A stretch of 55,049 nt of DNA from contig CALJJQ010000126.1 in the NCBI GenBank assembly GCA_937973965.1, positions 1 through 55,049 of the forward strand, in the 5' to 3' direction. Below, one piece after another: positions 35,633 through 45,068 of the stretch; within the stretch, counting starts at the first letter, position 1; each line of letters begins with the position of its first letter. The translations under genes and the position numbers were made by a program. The stretch is from an uncultured Calothrix sp. (GTDB lineage Bacteria > Cyanobacteriota > Cyanobacteriia > Cyanobacteriales > Nostocaceae). The notes beneath the pieces are model-generated. The model was not told where the DNA came from, made no database searches, and was given only the letters and a program-made list of their open reading frames with translations.

Positions 35633-38600
35633 ATGATTACCGATTCTTCTATTCGCGAACAAGGTTATATTTACTTTCTGGAAGAAGCTCCAGAATTATT
35701 ACAAACAATTGAAGCGGATTTATTTTCCTTAGCAGGGGATTTTAGTACTGCGAAGGTTCATAATTTGATGCGTGCTACCCATACAATTAAAGGGGGTGCA
35801 GCAAATGTGGGTTTGGAGGTAATTAATAAAATTGCCCATTCCTTAGAAGATATTTTTAAAGCATTGTATAATCCGGATGTGGAATTAGATGGAGAGTTGC
35901 AAACCCTGTTATTTCAAGCTTTTGAGTGTTTGCAATTACCTGTGACTGCGGAAATTAGTGGTACTAGTATTGATGCTGATGAGATTTTACAACGTGCAGC
36001 TGGTGTTTTTGCTCAATTGCAAGAAAAATTAGGTGATGCTTTTGGTGCAGATACCTATATCCCAACTTCTGAGGAGTTGGGGTTTGATATTGTCCTGTCA
36101 ATTTTTGAAACTGGTGTTTCCCAACGAATTGATAGTATTGCGGAGATTCTCGAAAATCCACCGGGAAATGACGAATTGGTGGATTTTTTACAGACCCAAG
36201 CAGAAGTATTTTTAGGTTTAGCGGAGTCATTAAATTTACCAGGTTTTGCTGCGATCGCCAAGGCAATGGTTGATGCTTTGTCACGGAATTCCCACCGTGC
36301 TGTGGAGGTTGGTAATGCGGTTTTAGCTGATTTGTTAGCAGCACGAGCTGCTGTTCAGGGGGGGGATCGAGTTCGGGGGGGAGAGGTTTCTCCACGATTA
36401 TTAGAGTTAGCCCAGGGAGTTAATTCTCCAGGTTCGGATGTAGGTAGTTTACCCTTGAGTGCAACGACAGTAATTAATACTGATTATCATCAAAATCAAG
36501 ATAATCAAGATATTAATATTGCTACTGGGGAACAGGAGTTAATTGCACCCAGGCAAAATTCATTGCGGGATGAGATTGAAGCATTTTATCGATTTTTAAC
36601 CCAAGGTAATCACAAAAATTACAAACCAATTAAGCCGACATCAGCGAAGTTTTATTTAAAGGTAATTCGTTATATTTTAGGCTGGTTTAACCATGAATTA
36701 GAGATTCCTGAATCCGAATTAAAATTACAATTACTTATCCCCAGTCAGGGAATGGAATCAACCCTGGATTATCTCGAAAATTGGTTACGTGAGTTTTTTG
36801 CTTTTCTCGATGAGTTTGGTGAGGGAGAGAGTTTACGTCTATATCGTCAAGGTGTTATTTATACTATTATTTTAGCTCTAGCCCAATTCCTAGATGGGGA
36901 ACCACAATTAATTAGGGTTTTACAAGAACGTATCCAGACATTAGCAAACGAATATAAAACCTATCCACCCATCACTAAGCAAGAAAAAAACTGGTTAGAT
37001 TCACCAAAATTACAAGTATTATTAGAAGTGAAAAAATATCCCGCTTCCAGTAATTCTCCATTTTCCAGTAGTGAAAATAGGGAAGAAATGATGGAAGCGA
37101 TTTGGGGGGAAAATCTTCCCGCAAATAGCAATTCTTTTCCAAATAATTTAGTAGAAGATTTAGTTCCAGAAAATCAACCAATTGAATCAGATTCCGCTTC
37201 CCATCAAGAAAATACCATCATTGAAAGCACATCCATCCCCCCATCCCCAGCGATTAATCACCCCCACCCAGCAGATTCAACCTCGGAGGAAAAACCAACT
37301 ACTCCCCGTCACCGTTCATTTGTCCGGGTTGATGTGGAAGGTTTACACAAACTTAACTACCTTGCGGGTGAACTATTAATTTATCAAAAACGTCGTAGTC
37401 TGTTAGATGAACAACTCCATCAAGTCATCGAAAAACTATTTAGCCAACTATCCCGTCATCAAAATACTTTAAACGAACTACGGGAAATCCCCCTCCAAGG
37501 ACAAAGCTTTACCTCCCATCAAACCCGAAATGTGGCATCGGTTAACTTTGATGCTTTGGAAATGGATGAATATACGGAATACCAACTGACACTACATTCA
37601 GCCTTAGAGGAAAGCTTACAACTACAGGAAACAGCCGAATCCCTAGACCTAATTCTCCGTAATTCGATCCAGGTTCATGATAAAAAACAAATCCTCGCCC
37701 TTAATATTATTGATAATCTAGTGGAAGCACGGATGTCTCCCCTGGGAAATATTTTAAACCGCTTCCCCCAAATGATTCAAAATTTAGCAAATCTGTACAA
37801 AAAACAAGTAGAAATGAAACTTGTTGGTACACAGGTATTAGTTGATAAAGCGATCGCCGAAAAACTTTACGACCCGCTATTACATATTGTCCGTAACGCT
37901 TTTGACCACGGAATTGAAACACCTCAAGAGCGACGTAGTAAGGGGAAACCGGAAACAGGTACAATTGAAATCCGTGCTTACCACCAGGGAAGTCAAACTA
38001 TCATCGAAGTTCGTGATGATGGACAAGGTTTAAACTTCGAGAAAATTCGTCAAAAAGGTTTAGAACTAGGATTACTTACCAATCCCCAATCCAGTGAAGA
38101 TGAGTTAGTAGATTTATTGTTCTCACCGGGATTTTCCACTGCTGGTAAAGTCACCGATATTTCCGGAAGGGGAATCGGTTTAGATATTGTCAAAACTCAA
38201 CTTCGCGCTTTGAACGGGGATATTACCCTCTATTCCCGTCCCCATCAAGGTACTACTTTTATTCTGAAGATACCCTTTTCTATGACAACAGAACAGTTAA
38301 TGCTCGTACAAGCAGGAGGTGCGACCTACGCATTACTGCTTGATAGTATCGAAAAAATCCTACTTCCCTCGGTGACGCAAATCAGAGAATTGGAAGGAAG
38401 GAGGGTTTTATATTGGCAAAATGGAGATGATGAGCAAATAATTGCCATCCGTAATCTTGCAGAATTAATGCACTATAATAGCTCCTTTGTCAGTGGTGCA
38501 AGTTTAACTCATGGAACCACAACCCTTGATACCCAAGATATTGATAATCCGATTTTGGTACTACAAAATGGTTCCGAATTACTGGGATTGCAGGTAGATC

Positions 38601-39343
38601 AAATTATCGGAGAACAGGAACTAGTGATCCGTCCCCTAGGTAATGCGATCGCACCTCCAAAATATGTCTATGGGTGTACTAGTTTAGCCAATGGTAATTT
38701 AATTTTGGTGGTGGATGGAGCTTTAATTTTGACCTCCCATCAGATGTATTCACCCTTTGAGACCTATCATCAACCAGTCCTATCCCCCAGCAAACCAACA
38801 GCACTCCCCATTTCTCGTAACGAAACAACTACCGCATATCTGGAATCAGATAATTTAGATAGTTTCGCTGGTATAGAAGATGGAGGGATAAAACTACCCT
38901 CATTACCAGCATCGGAAATTCCCCTGACTGTACCCAGATGGATACTAGTGGTTGATGATGCAATTAGTTTACGACAAACAATTTCCCTCACTCTGCAAAA
39001 ATACGGATATCAAGTATTACAAGCAGAAAATGGCATTGAAGCCCTGGAAAAATTACAACACCATCCCGAAATATCCCTAGTAATTTCCGACCTCGAAATG
39101 CCTCGGATGAATGGATTTGAACTACTTTCCCACGTCCGTCAAAACCCCAGTATCAAAGACAAACCCATCGTGATTTTGACATCCAGGAGTGCGGAAAAAC
39201 ATCGACAACTAGCCTCCGCATTAGGTGCAACCGCTTACCTCACCAAACCCTATTTAGAACACGAATTCCTCGCAACAGTAGAAGGTATTTTTCGCGAAAA
39301 CTCCCCATCTCCCAGTCAAAAACTGCTTAGTTCTGCAACCTAG
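35633..39343 (+). CDS. pixL: PixL, CheA-type hybrid histidine kinase
   Basis: The 1236-residue kinase is the centre of the phototaxis pathway. Order of domains: HPt with phospho-acceptor H50 in ATHTIKGGAANVG; a long linker with Asn/Ser/Pro-rich stretches; dimerisation helices from about 562 (FVRVDVEGLHKLNYLAGELL); the ATPase domain about 744-880 with HIVRNAFDHGIE, DDGQGLN and GRGIGLDIV; a CheW domain about 885-1020; and a C-terminal receiver about 1103-1225 with VVDDA, D1153 in SDLEMPRM, LTSRS and LTKPY. It should phosphorylate PixG and PixH under control of PixJ/PixI. The ATG at 35633 has no visible Shine-Dalgarno; the leader just upstream is occupied by the four-helix-bundle insertion and its repeat. 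Confidence 0.93.
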   Translation: MITDSSIREQGYIYFLEEAPELLQTIEADLFSLAGDFSTAKVHNLMRATHTIKGGAANVGLEVINKIAHSLEDIFKALYNPDVELDGELQTLLFQAFECLQLPVTAEISGTSIDADEILQRAAGVFAQLQEKLGDAFGADTYIPTSEELGFDIVLSIFETGVSQRIDSIAEILENPPGNDELVDFLQTQAEVFLGLAESLNLPGFAAIAKAMVDALSRNSHRAVEVGNAVLADLLAARAAVQGGDRVRGGEVSPRLLELAQGVNSPGSDVGSLPLSATTVINTDYHQNQDNQDINIATGEQELIAPRQNSLRDEIEAFYRFLTQGNHKNYKPIKPTSAKFYLKVIRYILGWFNHELEIPESELKLQLLIPSQGMESTLDYLENWLREFFAFLDEFGEGESLRLYRQGVIYTIILALAQFLDGEPQLIRVLQERIQTLANEYKTYPPITKQEKNWLDSPKLQVLLEVKKYPASSNSPFSSSENREEMMEAIWGENLPANSNSFPNNLVEDLVPENQPIESDSASHQENTIIESTSIPPSPAINHPHPADSTSEEKPTTPRHRSFVRVDVEGLHKLNYLAGELLIYQKRRSLLDEQLHQVIEKLFSQLSRHQNTLNELREIPLQGQSFTSHQTRNVASVNFDALEMDEYTEYQLTLHSALEESLQLQETAESLDLILRNSIQVHDKKQILALNIIDNLVEARMSPLGNILNRFPQMIQNLANLYKKQVEMKLVGTQVLVDKAIAEKLYDPLLHIVRNAFDHGIETPQERRSKGKPETGTIEIRAYHQGSQTIIEVRDDGQGLNFEKIRQKGLELGLLTNPQSSEDELVDLLFSPGFSTAGKVTDISGRGIGLDIVKTQLRALNGDITLYSRPHQGTTFILKIPFSMTTEQLMLVQAGGATYALLLDSIEKILLPSVTQIRELEGRRVLYWQNGDDEQIIAIRNLAELMHYNSSFVSGASLTHGTTTLDTQDIDNPILVLQNGSELLGLQVDQIIGEQELVIRPLGNAIAPPKYVYGCTSLANGNLILVVDGALILTSHQMYSPFETYHQPVLSPSKPTALPISRNETTTAYLESDNLDSFAGIEDGGIKLPSLPASEIPLTVPRWILVVDDAISLRQTISLTLQKYGYQVLQAENGIEALEKLQHHPEISLVISDLEMPRMNGFELLSHVRQNPSIKDKPIVILTSRSAEKHRQLASALGATAYLTKPYLEHEFLATVEGIFRENSPSPSQKLLSSAT

Positions 39344-39374
39344 TGCTTTGTCCCATTAATTGTGATGAGTACAA

Positions 39375-39393
39375 AAAGGCACGTAGTAGCCCT
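39375..39393. repeat. AAAGGCACGTAGTAG repeat
   Basis: AAAGGCACGTAGTAGCCC is the inverse of the segment at 1869-1886 (GCGCTACTACGTGCCTTT). It lies just after pixL. Confidence 0.6.
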
Positions 39394-39515
39394 GATCGCA
39401 CCTTTAGATGGGGAGTCGGGGAAGCAGGGGGAGATGAAGAAATGAATGCTTTCACCATGAACCAGGCCAAGTTTATCTGGTGGAGCACTAGTACTTCACC
39501 ACACCAAAATCCTGA

Positions 39516-40916
39516 TTATTTGTCGATATTTCGGGGTGGTATTTCTCGACCTTCGTAAAATCTTTTAGCTAATTTACCCAGTCCGAACCATCCTGCTGCG
39601 AGTAGGAGACTCAAGCTGGTGGTGATAATGGTGATCAATAGCGATCGCTCATCCCAAATAGTTGATAATAAAGGGGTGATGGTGACAAGTAGGAAAATTG
39701 CGATCGCCATTTTTTCCCGAATGTTCTGAATCTGGGTTAGTGCTTGCTGACAACTGCGACAATTTTTAGTATGGGAATGGTATCGGTCGAGCAGTTGGTT
39801 GGTGGGTAGGGGAGGTGGCAAAGTTTGACCGGGGAAGGGGTCGGCTTGAAATTGGGATAACCAATTGCGATACTCAAAGACGAATAAATCGGCTTTTGTT
39901 GGTAAATAGAAGGCTTTTGCTACTTTTTCACTACCTCCTTTGGCTTCTAAATATCGCTCTTGGTAATGTAAGAAAATTTGGTCATCTTCCAAAATCCGAT
40001 TTTGTCCCAGGTGGGAATACCATTTTGGTGTCAGTTTCATCAAAAATCCGGGGAGTTTGGAGGTAAATTTGAAGGGAAAACGGGCAAATAATCGACACTC
40101 TCCTTTGCGAATTGGTGTAGCATAAACTACTGTCATTGTCCGTCCATACTGTTTCGATGTTAAATCATGCCACATCAAACAAGGAGCAATAAATTTAGTA
40201 TCTTGCCGTCCTAATTGTCCTTTACGGGGTCCTTCTGCCCAAGTACCAACAAAGCCATTTTTCGCGGATTCCAGTACTTCTAGCTCCACTGGACCGGCGT
40301 TACTCCGCTTACCAACTGTATTGTGATGGGTGAAGGGAACATGACTGGCATCTAGGACATTTTCCAGCAGGGTGACGGCATCGTAGGGTAAATCACGAAA
40401 AGTATTAATAATAACCCAATCATCAGCATTTTCCTCAATCGGTTCGATAATGGGGACTTTGGTTTTGGCTGCATTGCCTGGATTACCTGGATAAACAAAT
40501 AGTAAACCCTGTTTCACTGTTGTCGGCAAACTCGCGACACAAGCACGTTGGGATGTTTGCGCCTTACCTCCCTCCACCTGTTGGGGAATTCGTACACATG
40601 TACCCTCACCATTAAAAGCCCAACCATGATAAGGGCATTCTATCAGTCCATCTTCGGCAATTCTTCCTTGGGAAAGGGGTGCTAACCGATGGGGACATTG
40701 GTCATCTATTACCCGCCAACTATCTCCATTTCTGTCCCACCAAATGACAATATCACGACCTAGGAGGGTAAATGGTGTCGGTTTGGTTCTGTCTAAATCC
40801 TCAACATAATGAACTGGATACCAAGCTTCTGCACAATCAAATCGATGTGGATCGTCCCCACCACCCAGTAATTGCGGGGATTGGTTACACTCAACTACGG
40901 ATGATACTGTTTGCAT
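39516..40916 (-). CDS. Rieske [2Fe-2S] oxygenase of the PaO family
   Basis: The 466-residue protein has an N-terminal Rieske domain with cluster ligands C74-x-H76 and C94-x2-H97 (QCPHRLAPLSQG, ECPYHGWAF). A mononuclear iron site follows (NVLDASHVPFTHHNTVG), then the PaO C-terminal domain (about residues 220-330). A CxxC pair (NCRSCQQ) precedes two hydrophobic helices (about 400-450) that anchor it. This is the layout of pheophorbide a oxygenase, TIC55 and related plastid proteins; cyanobacterial homologues exist and their substrate is mostly unsettled. I infer a membrane-bound oxygenase acting on a tetrapyrrole or other hydrophobic substrate, fed by ferredoxin. It converges with pixL. Confidence 0.88.
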   Translation of the reverse strand: MQTVSSVVECNQSPQLLGGGDDPHRFDCAEAWYPVHYVEDLDRTKPTPFTLLGRDIVIWWDRNGDSWRVIDDQCPHRLAPLSQGRIAEDGLIECPYHGWAFNGEGTCVRIPQQVEGGKAQTSQRACVASLPTTVKQGLLFVYPGNPGNAAKTKVPIIEPIEENADDWVIINTFRDLPYDAVTLLENVLDASHVPFTHHNTVGKRSNAGPVELEVLESAKNGFVGTWAEGPRKGQLGRQDTKFIAPCLMWHDLTSKQYGRTMTVVYATPIRKGECRLFARFPFKFTSKLPGFLMKLTPKWYSHLGQNRILEDDQIFLHYQERYLEAKGGSEKVAKAFYLPTKADLFVFEYRNWLSQFQADPFPGQTLPPPLPTNQLLDRYHSHTKNCRSCQQALTQIQNIREKMAIAIFLLVTITPLLSTIWDERSLLITIITTSLSLLLAAGWFGLGKLAKRFYEGREIPPRNIDK

Positions 40917-41014
40917 GGGATTACTATTTACATTCCGTTACATCTTTATGGTAATCCCGGAGATGAAATTCGCGTAGGGAATTTTTTAGGGATTGGGAAA
41001 AGCTGACACAGCGA

Positions 41015-41112
41015 TTAATACCAAATTGAAAAAAGAATGCAACACATGCATTAAACCCTTACCGAAGTTCGAGGAGGGTGATCTGTCGCAAACATTTTTT
41101 AAATCGGTATAA
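41015..41112. mobile_element. Putative MITE with TTAATACC-type ends
   Basis: The ends TTAATACCAAATTG (41015-41028) and AAATCGGTATAA (41101-41112) are imperfect inverted repeats about 98 bases apart. GCAAACATTTT near its right end also occurs near 21820 together with AATCGGTATTAA, suggesting a partial copy there. It lies in the leader of the CHAT gene. Confidence 0.5.
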
Positions 41113-41208
41113 CAAGTATGGATTTAGGAAGACTATTCATCTAAAATTTGATTATTTCAGAGTTTTCACGGAAAAATTTGAAATATAATTTAATATAACC
41201 AAGAAAAA

Positions 41209-43932
41209 ATGACATATCCTTGCTTCAAATCAAGTTTACATCGATGGAGCAGAAATTATCGCCGTTGGCAACGGTTATTCATTCCTTTAATGACGGCAGT
41301 TGCCATATCTGTATCCTCACCAGCGTGGACACAAATATCAACCATTCCAGGGAATAATATCAATACAAATGTAAATGCGATCGCTCAAAATCGATCTACA
41401 AGGGAAACCCAAGCAAGACAACTATATCAAACTGGCAAATATGAAGAGGCAGCCAAATTATTCCGACAAGCTGCCAAGGAATACCAAGTAAGGAAAGACC
41501 CCATCCGTCAAGCCTTAAGTTTGAGCAATTTATCCCTGTGCCATCAACAATTAGGAGCTTGGCAAGAAGCTGATCAGGCAATTACGGAAGCTGTGAATTT
41601 GGTTTCTAGTATTCAAAATACCCAACCAGCCACTGAACTCGCGAGAGCGCAGATTTTGGAAATCCAAGCCACCTTATTGTCAGCCAGGGGACGGGGTGAT
41701 GCTGCCTTTCCGATTTGGGAACAGGTGACAAAAATTTATACCCAACAAAAACAACCCCAACAAGCATTGATTAGCCAAGTAAACCAAGCCCAAGTACTCC
41801 AGAGCATGGGTTTACATCGGCGATCTATCAGGGTGTTAGAAACGGCTTTAAGTTTATCACAGACGCGATTTACCGAACCCGAAAAACTCAAACCAGCCCT
41901 GGAAAAAATTGCCGCTAACCGGGAAAATCTTATTGCTCTGCGGTCATTAGGGGATTCCCTACGGGTGACAGGTAACGTTGGCCAAGCCCAAGTAATTTTA
42001 GAACGAAGTTTAGCGATCGCTCAAACTCTAAATTCACCGGAATTGACAGCCCTAGTGAATTTAACCCTGGGAAATACAGCTCGTGCTCAGTTGAGGATCG
42101 ACCAACCCATCAACGCACCCATCCAACCCCCATCCACCGAAAAAGCGATTCAATACTACCAACAAGCCGCAACCCAACCAGGTAGCTTACGTATCCAATC
42201 CCTAGCTAACCACCTTGGTCTACTAGTAGACACTAAACAAATTAACGCCGCCAAAAACCTAATTCCCACCCTCCAACAGGAACTTGCTGGTATAGTCACA
42301 GGTCGAACCGCCATCGATGGACGTATCAATCTGGCCTTTAATATGATGCGGATGCGGCAACAAGACCCCACCTCCGTCCCCATCAAAGAAGTTGCCGATA
42401 CCTTAGCTGTCGCCATCCAACAAGCTAGAAATTTAGGTAATCCCCGCATATATGCAGACGCATTAGGTACCTTAGGTCATGTTTATGAACAAAACCAACA
42501 ATGGGCAGAAGCCCAAAAAGTCACCCAGGAAGCGGTACAAGTAGCCCAACAAAGCCGTGCCGATGATATCGCCTACCGTTGGCAATGGCAACTGGGGCGA
42601 GTCCTCGCAGCCCAGAATCAAAACGAGCAGGCGATCGCATCCTATCAAGAAGCTGTCAATACCATTAAATCCCTACGGGCAGACCTTGCAGCGGCCGATC
42701 CGAATGTTCAGTTTTCCTTCCGGGATGCCGTCGAACCCATCCACCGCCAACTTGTGAGTTTACTGGTAAAATCGACCCAAGACAACAATTTAAGAAGCGC
42801 CCGTGACATCATTGAAGGTTTGCAGTTAGTCGAATTAGATAACTTTTTCCGGGAAGCCTGTTTGAACGCCAAACCGGAACAGGTCGATCAAGTGGATGAA
42901 AAAGCCGCCGTGGTTTATCCCATTATTCTCGACAAGGAACTGGCCATGATTACCAGTTTACCAAATCTGGGACAGGCAGAAAAGAGCCAAGAAAAACGCT
43001 TATTTCGCTACTACAAAACCGATATTCCACGGGATGAGGTGGAAAAATTAGCTATCCGGCTACGGGAAAGTTTCAACCAAGATACCACCTCCGACTTAGC
43101 CAGACCGCAGCTACAAAGAATGTATAACTTAATGTTGCGTCCAGCCATGAGCGATATCGATAACAGTAAAGTGGAAACACTGGTATTCGTCCTTGATGGA
43201 GTATTAAGAAGTGTACCAGTGGCAGCCCTAGATGACGGTAAGCAATTCCTCATTGAAAAATATAGCATCGCCCTCACCCCCGGATTGCAACTCCTGACCC
43301 CCAAAGCACTCAAACAAGAAAGTTTAAGGGCTTTAGTCGCCGGAATTAGCGAACCACGTTCTAATTTTTCCGCCCTACCTTTCGTCAGAAGTGAAATTCG
43401 CAAAATCGAATCGGAAATACCTAGCCAAGTCCTGCTGAACGAAACCTTCACCAACCGGGAATTTCAAGCCCGAATTTCTGACGCTCCTTTCCCCATCGTC
43501 CACCTAGCCACCCACGGCCAATTTGGTTCCACCTTAGACACCACCTTTATTCTCACCTGGGACGGTCAAATCAAAGTTAACCAACTTAGCGGTCTACTGC
43601 AAACCGTCGAACTCTCCCAAGATAAATCCCTGGAAATGTTGATTCTCAGCGCCTGCGAAACAGCCGCAGGAGATGCTCGTTCGGCTCTGGGATTAGCGGG
43701 GGTTGCTGTCCGTTCGGGAGCTCGTAGTACTATCGCCACCCTGTGGCGTGTTAACGACAAAGCCTCCGCCGATTTAATGAGTGTATTTTACGAAGAACTC
43801 AAACAAGTCGGTCAAACTGGTATTTCTAAAGCTGAAGCCCTACGTCGTGCCCAAGTCAAAATCCTCAAAACCCCCGAATATAAATCTCCCTACTACTGGG
43901 CTGCCTATGTTTTACTTGGCAACTGGACGTAG
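41209..43932 (+). CDS. Secreted TPR-CHAT domain protein
   Basis: The 907-residue protein begins with a basic stretch and a hydrophobic segment (about 24-43), consistent with export. Residues about 65-510 are TPR/helical repeats (RQLYQTGKYEEAAKLFRQAA, ALSLSNLSLCHQQLGAWQEA and more). The C-terminal caspase-like CHAT domain (about 590-907) holds the His in HLATH769G and the Cys in LSAC816ETA, then GLAGVAVRSGARSTIATLW and PYYWAAYVLLG. TPR-CHAT proteins are numerous in filamentous cyanobacteria; some elsewhere are proteases activated by partners. No adjacent gasdermin, Cas or partner gene is seen, so the target is unknown. Confidence 0.9.
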   Translation: MTYPCFKSSLHRWSRNYRRWQRLFIPLMTAVAISVSSPAWTQISTIPGNNINTNVNAIAQNRSTRETQARQLYQTGKYEEAAKLFRQAAKEYQVRKDPIRQALSLSNLSLCHQQLGAWQEADQAITEAVNLVSSIQNTQPATELARAQILEIQATLLSARGRGDAAFPIWEQVTKIYTQQKQPQQALISQVNQAQVLQSMGLHRRSIRVLETALSLSQTRFTEPEKLKPALEKIAANRENLIALRSLGDSLRVTGNVGQAQVILERSLAIAQTLNSPELTALVNLTLGNTARAQLRIDQPINAPIQPPSTEKAIQYYQQAATQPGSLRIQSLANHLGLLVDTKQINAAKNLIPTLQQELAGIVTGRTAIDGRINLAFNMMRMRQQDPTSVPIKEVADTLAVAIQQARNLGNPRIYADALGTLGHVYEQNQQWAEAQKVTQEAVQVAQQSRADDIAYRWQWQLGRVLAAQNQNEQAIASYQEAVNTIKSLRADLAAADPNVQFSFRDAVEPIHRQLVSLLVKSTQDNNLRSARDIIEGLQLVELDNFFREACLNAKPEQVDQVDEKAAVVYPIILDKELAMITSLPNLGQAEKSQEKRLFRYYKTDIPRDEVEKLAIRLRESFNQDTTSDLARPQLQRMYNLMLRPAMSDIDNSKVETLVFVLDGVLRSVPVAALDDGKQFLIEKYSIALTPGLQLLTPKALKQESLRALVAGISEPRSNFSALPFVRSEIRKIESEIPSQVLLNETFTNREFQARISDAPFPIVHLATHGQFGSTLDTTFILTWDGQIKVNQLSGLLQTVELSQDKSLEMLILSACETAAGDARSALGLAGVAVRSGARSTIATLWRVNDKASADLMSVFYEELKQVGQTGISKAEALRRAQVKILKTPEYKSPYYWAAYVLLGNWT

Positions 43933-43956
43933 TAATATCTTAATTTTGTGAGGTTT

Positions 43957-43988
43957 GGGAGCAGGGAATAGGGAATTAGGGAGTCGGT
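43957..43988. repeat. Short tandem repeat (GGGA-rich)
   Basis: Degenerate units GGGAGCA, GGGAATA, GGGAATTA, GGGAGTC downstream of the CHAT gene, running straight into a dispersed palindrome. Confidence 0.75.
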
Positions 43989-44014
43989 ACAGACACGACA
44001 TGTCACGTCTGTAC
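43987..44014. repeat. Dispersed palindrome, copy 7
   Basis: GTACAGAC (43987-43994) and GTCTGTAC (44007-44014) are perfect outer arms around a GACATGTC core. Confidence 0.85.
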
Positions 44015-44196
44015 AAGAATAGTTTTTTTCTGGCTACTTTCCCTGTCACCCATGCTCCGCGTGGGTGTAGAGTCTAAGAGGCACCTGCATCGTGAATGAA
44101 GGCAGTAGCCCTCGCTGACTAAGTAACCACGCAGAGCATAGTCACTAGATACAAGTTATGACTAATTAATACTCGGTTTATTTCCGCCAACCTGTA

Positions 44197-44607
44197 CTAG
44201 AAATTTAATTGCAGTTCTACCGCGGCTCGTTGTAAGGGTAAAACTTCCTCCAAAGTTAACTCATGGTCGGATGTTAAATGACTATTACAGCAGATAGTGC
44301 TAAAAAATACAGGCTGACCAACAACTTGAGAAAAATGCCGTTCTAGTAACAACCGGGAAGTGATATCACCTAATAAATCTCCCAGGTCTTTAGTTAATTG
44401 GTCGCGGTCATCCCGATGGACCATCCGGTATTTAAAAGGCGTTTCACCCACTATATTTTTGATGGCGGTGTCAAATTTATCTGCTTTTGCCTGTACGTAA
44501 GCCCAAGAAACCTCTTCCAGAAATTGCCATGCTTGGGGAAAAATTTCGCGAATTTTTTCGAGGTGATTTTCGCTCTGATAAACCAAGGTAGCTGTTTTAC
44601 AATCCAT
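44197..44607 (-). CDS. Hypothetical protein
   Basis: A 136-residue, soluble, mainly helical protein starting MDCKTATLVYQ. I do not recognise it. Visible features are aromatic-rich helices near the N terminus (EIFPQAWQFLEEVSWAYVQAKADKF), a charged central block (YRMVHRDDRDQLTKDLGDLLGDITSRLL) and a C-C pair in FFSTICCNSHLTS that could bind a metal or be incidental. Length, codon use and an isolated position bounded by repeats suggest a real gene. Its neighbours, the CHAT protein and gatD, read the other way and give no functional hint. Confidence 0.6.
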   Translation of the reverse strand: MDCKTATLVYQSENHLEKIREIFPQAWQFLEEVSWAYVQAKADKFDTAIKNIVGETPFKYRMVHRDDRDQLTKDLGDLLGDITSRLLLERHFSQVVGQPVFFSTICCNSHLTSDHELTLEEVLPLQRAAVELQLNF

Positions 44608-45068
44608 AATTCCTGATAACTCTGGTATTTAAATATGGGGAAGGCTAGAGATGATTTGGCTAAATGTTAACCCCAGCTATGGTAACGCTGTTAGCTTCAC
44701 AACAATAGCAAAATTTATACATTTTTAAAGAATTGGGAGTTGGGAGTTGGCAGTCGGGTATAGTGGTGCATCAACCCAGAAACAATGGGGTAATACCATT
44801 TCACTCAAATTTTGATACATTTTCTTCCCCTGCATTCCTTGTTCTCCTACCATGTATCAACTTCAAAGTACAACGGTATCAGGGGAACTGGGGATGAAGG
44901 AATTGTCTGTTCTGACATACAACTAGCTTCCATGAATCTGACGAGCAAGTTTCCCACTCAACTGTGGCAAAATTCTCAATTTAATGGTCGGACTTGACGC
45001 GATCGCCTGCGAAGATTTTAATGATTGAAACGGATACGCGTAACTATCAGGATATATAAGCAAATATA
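44608..45068. other. Intergenic region with a long imperfect inverted repeat
   Basis: Contains a GGGAGTT-type tandem repeat (44731-44760) and an inverted repeat whose 30-base arms (44791-44820 and 44852-44881) agree at about 21 positions, with the inner nine (TTGATACAT / ATGTATCAA) perfect. No gene is supported. Confidence 0.6.
44791..44881. mobile_element. Imperfect 30-base inverted repeat, MITE-like
   Basis: The left arm starts TAATACCATTTCACT and ends TTGATACAT; the complement of the right arm starts TGATACCGTTGTACT and ends TTGATACAT. The AATACC end recalls the element at 41015. Confidence 0.5.

Noticed and set aside
39343-39558. Plus-strand frame after pixL
   Set aside because: Overlaps the PaO-like gene's end and a repeat; no coding character.
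41209-43932. TPR-CHAT protein as part of a type III-E CRISPR (Craspase) system
   Set aside because: No cas gene or CRISPR array is present, and the protein has an export-type N terminus.
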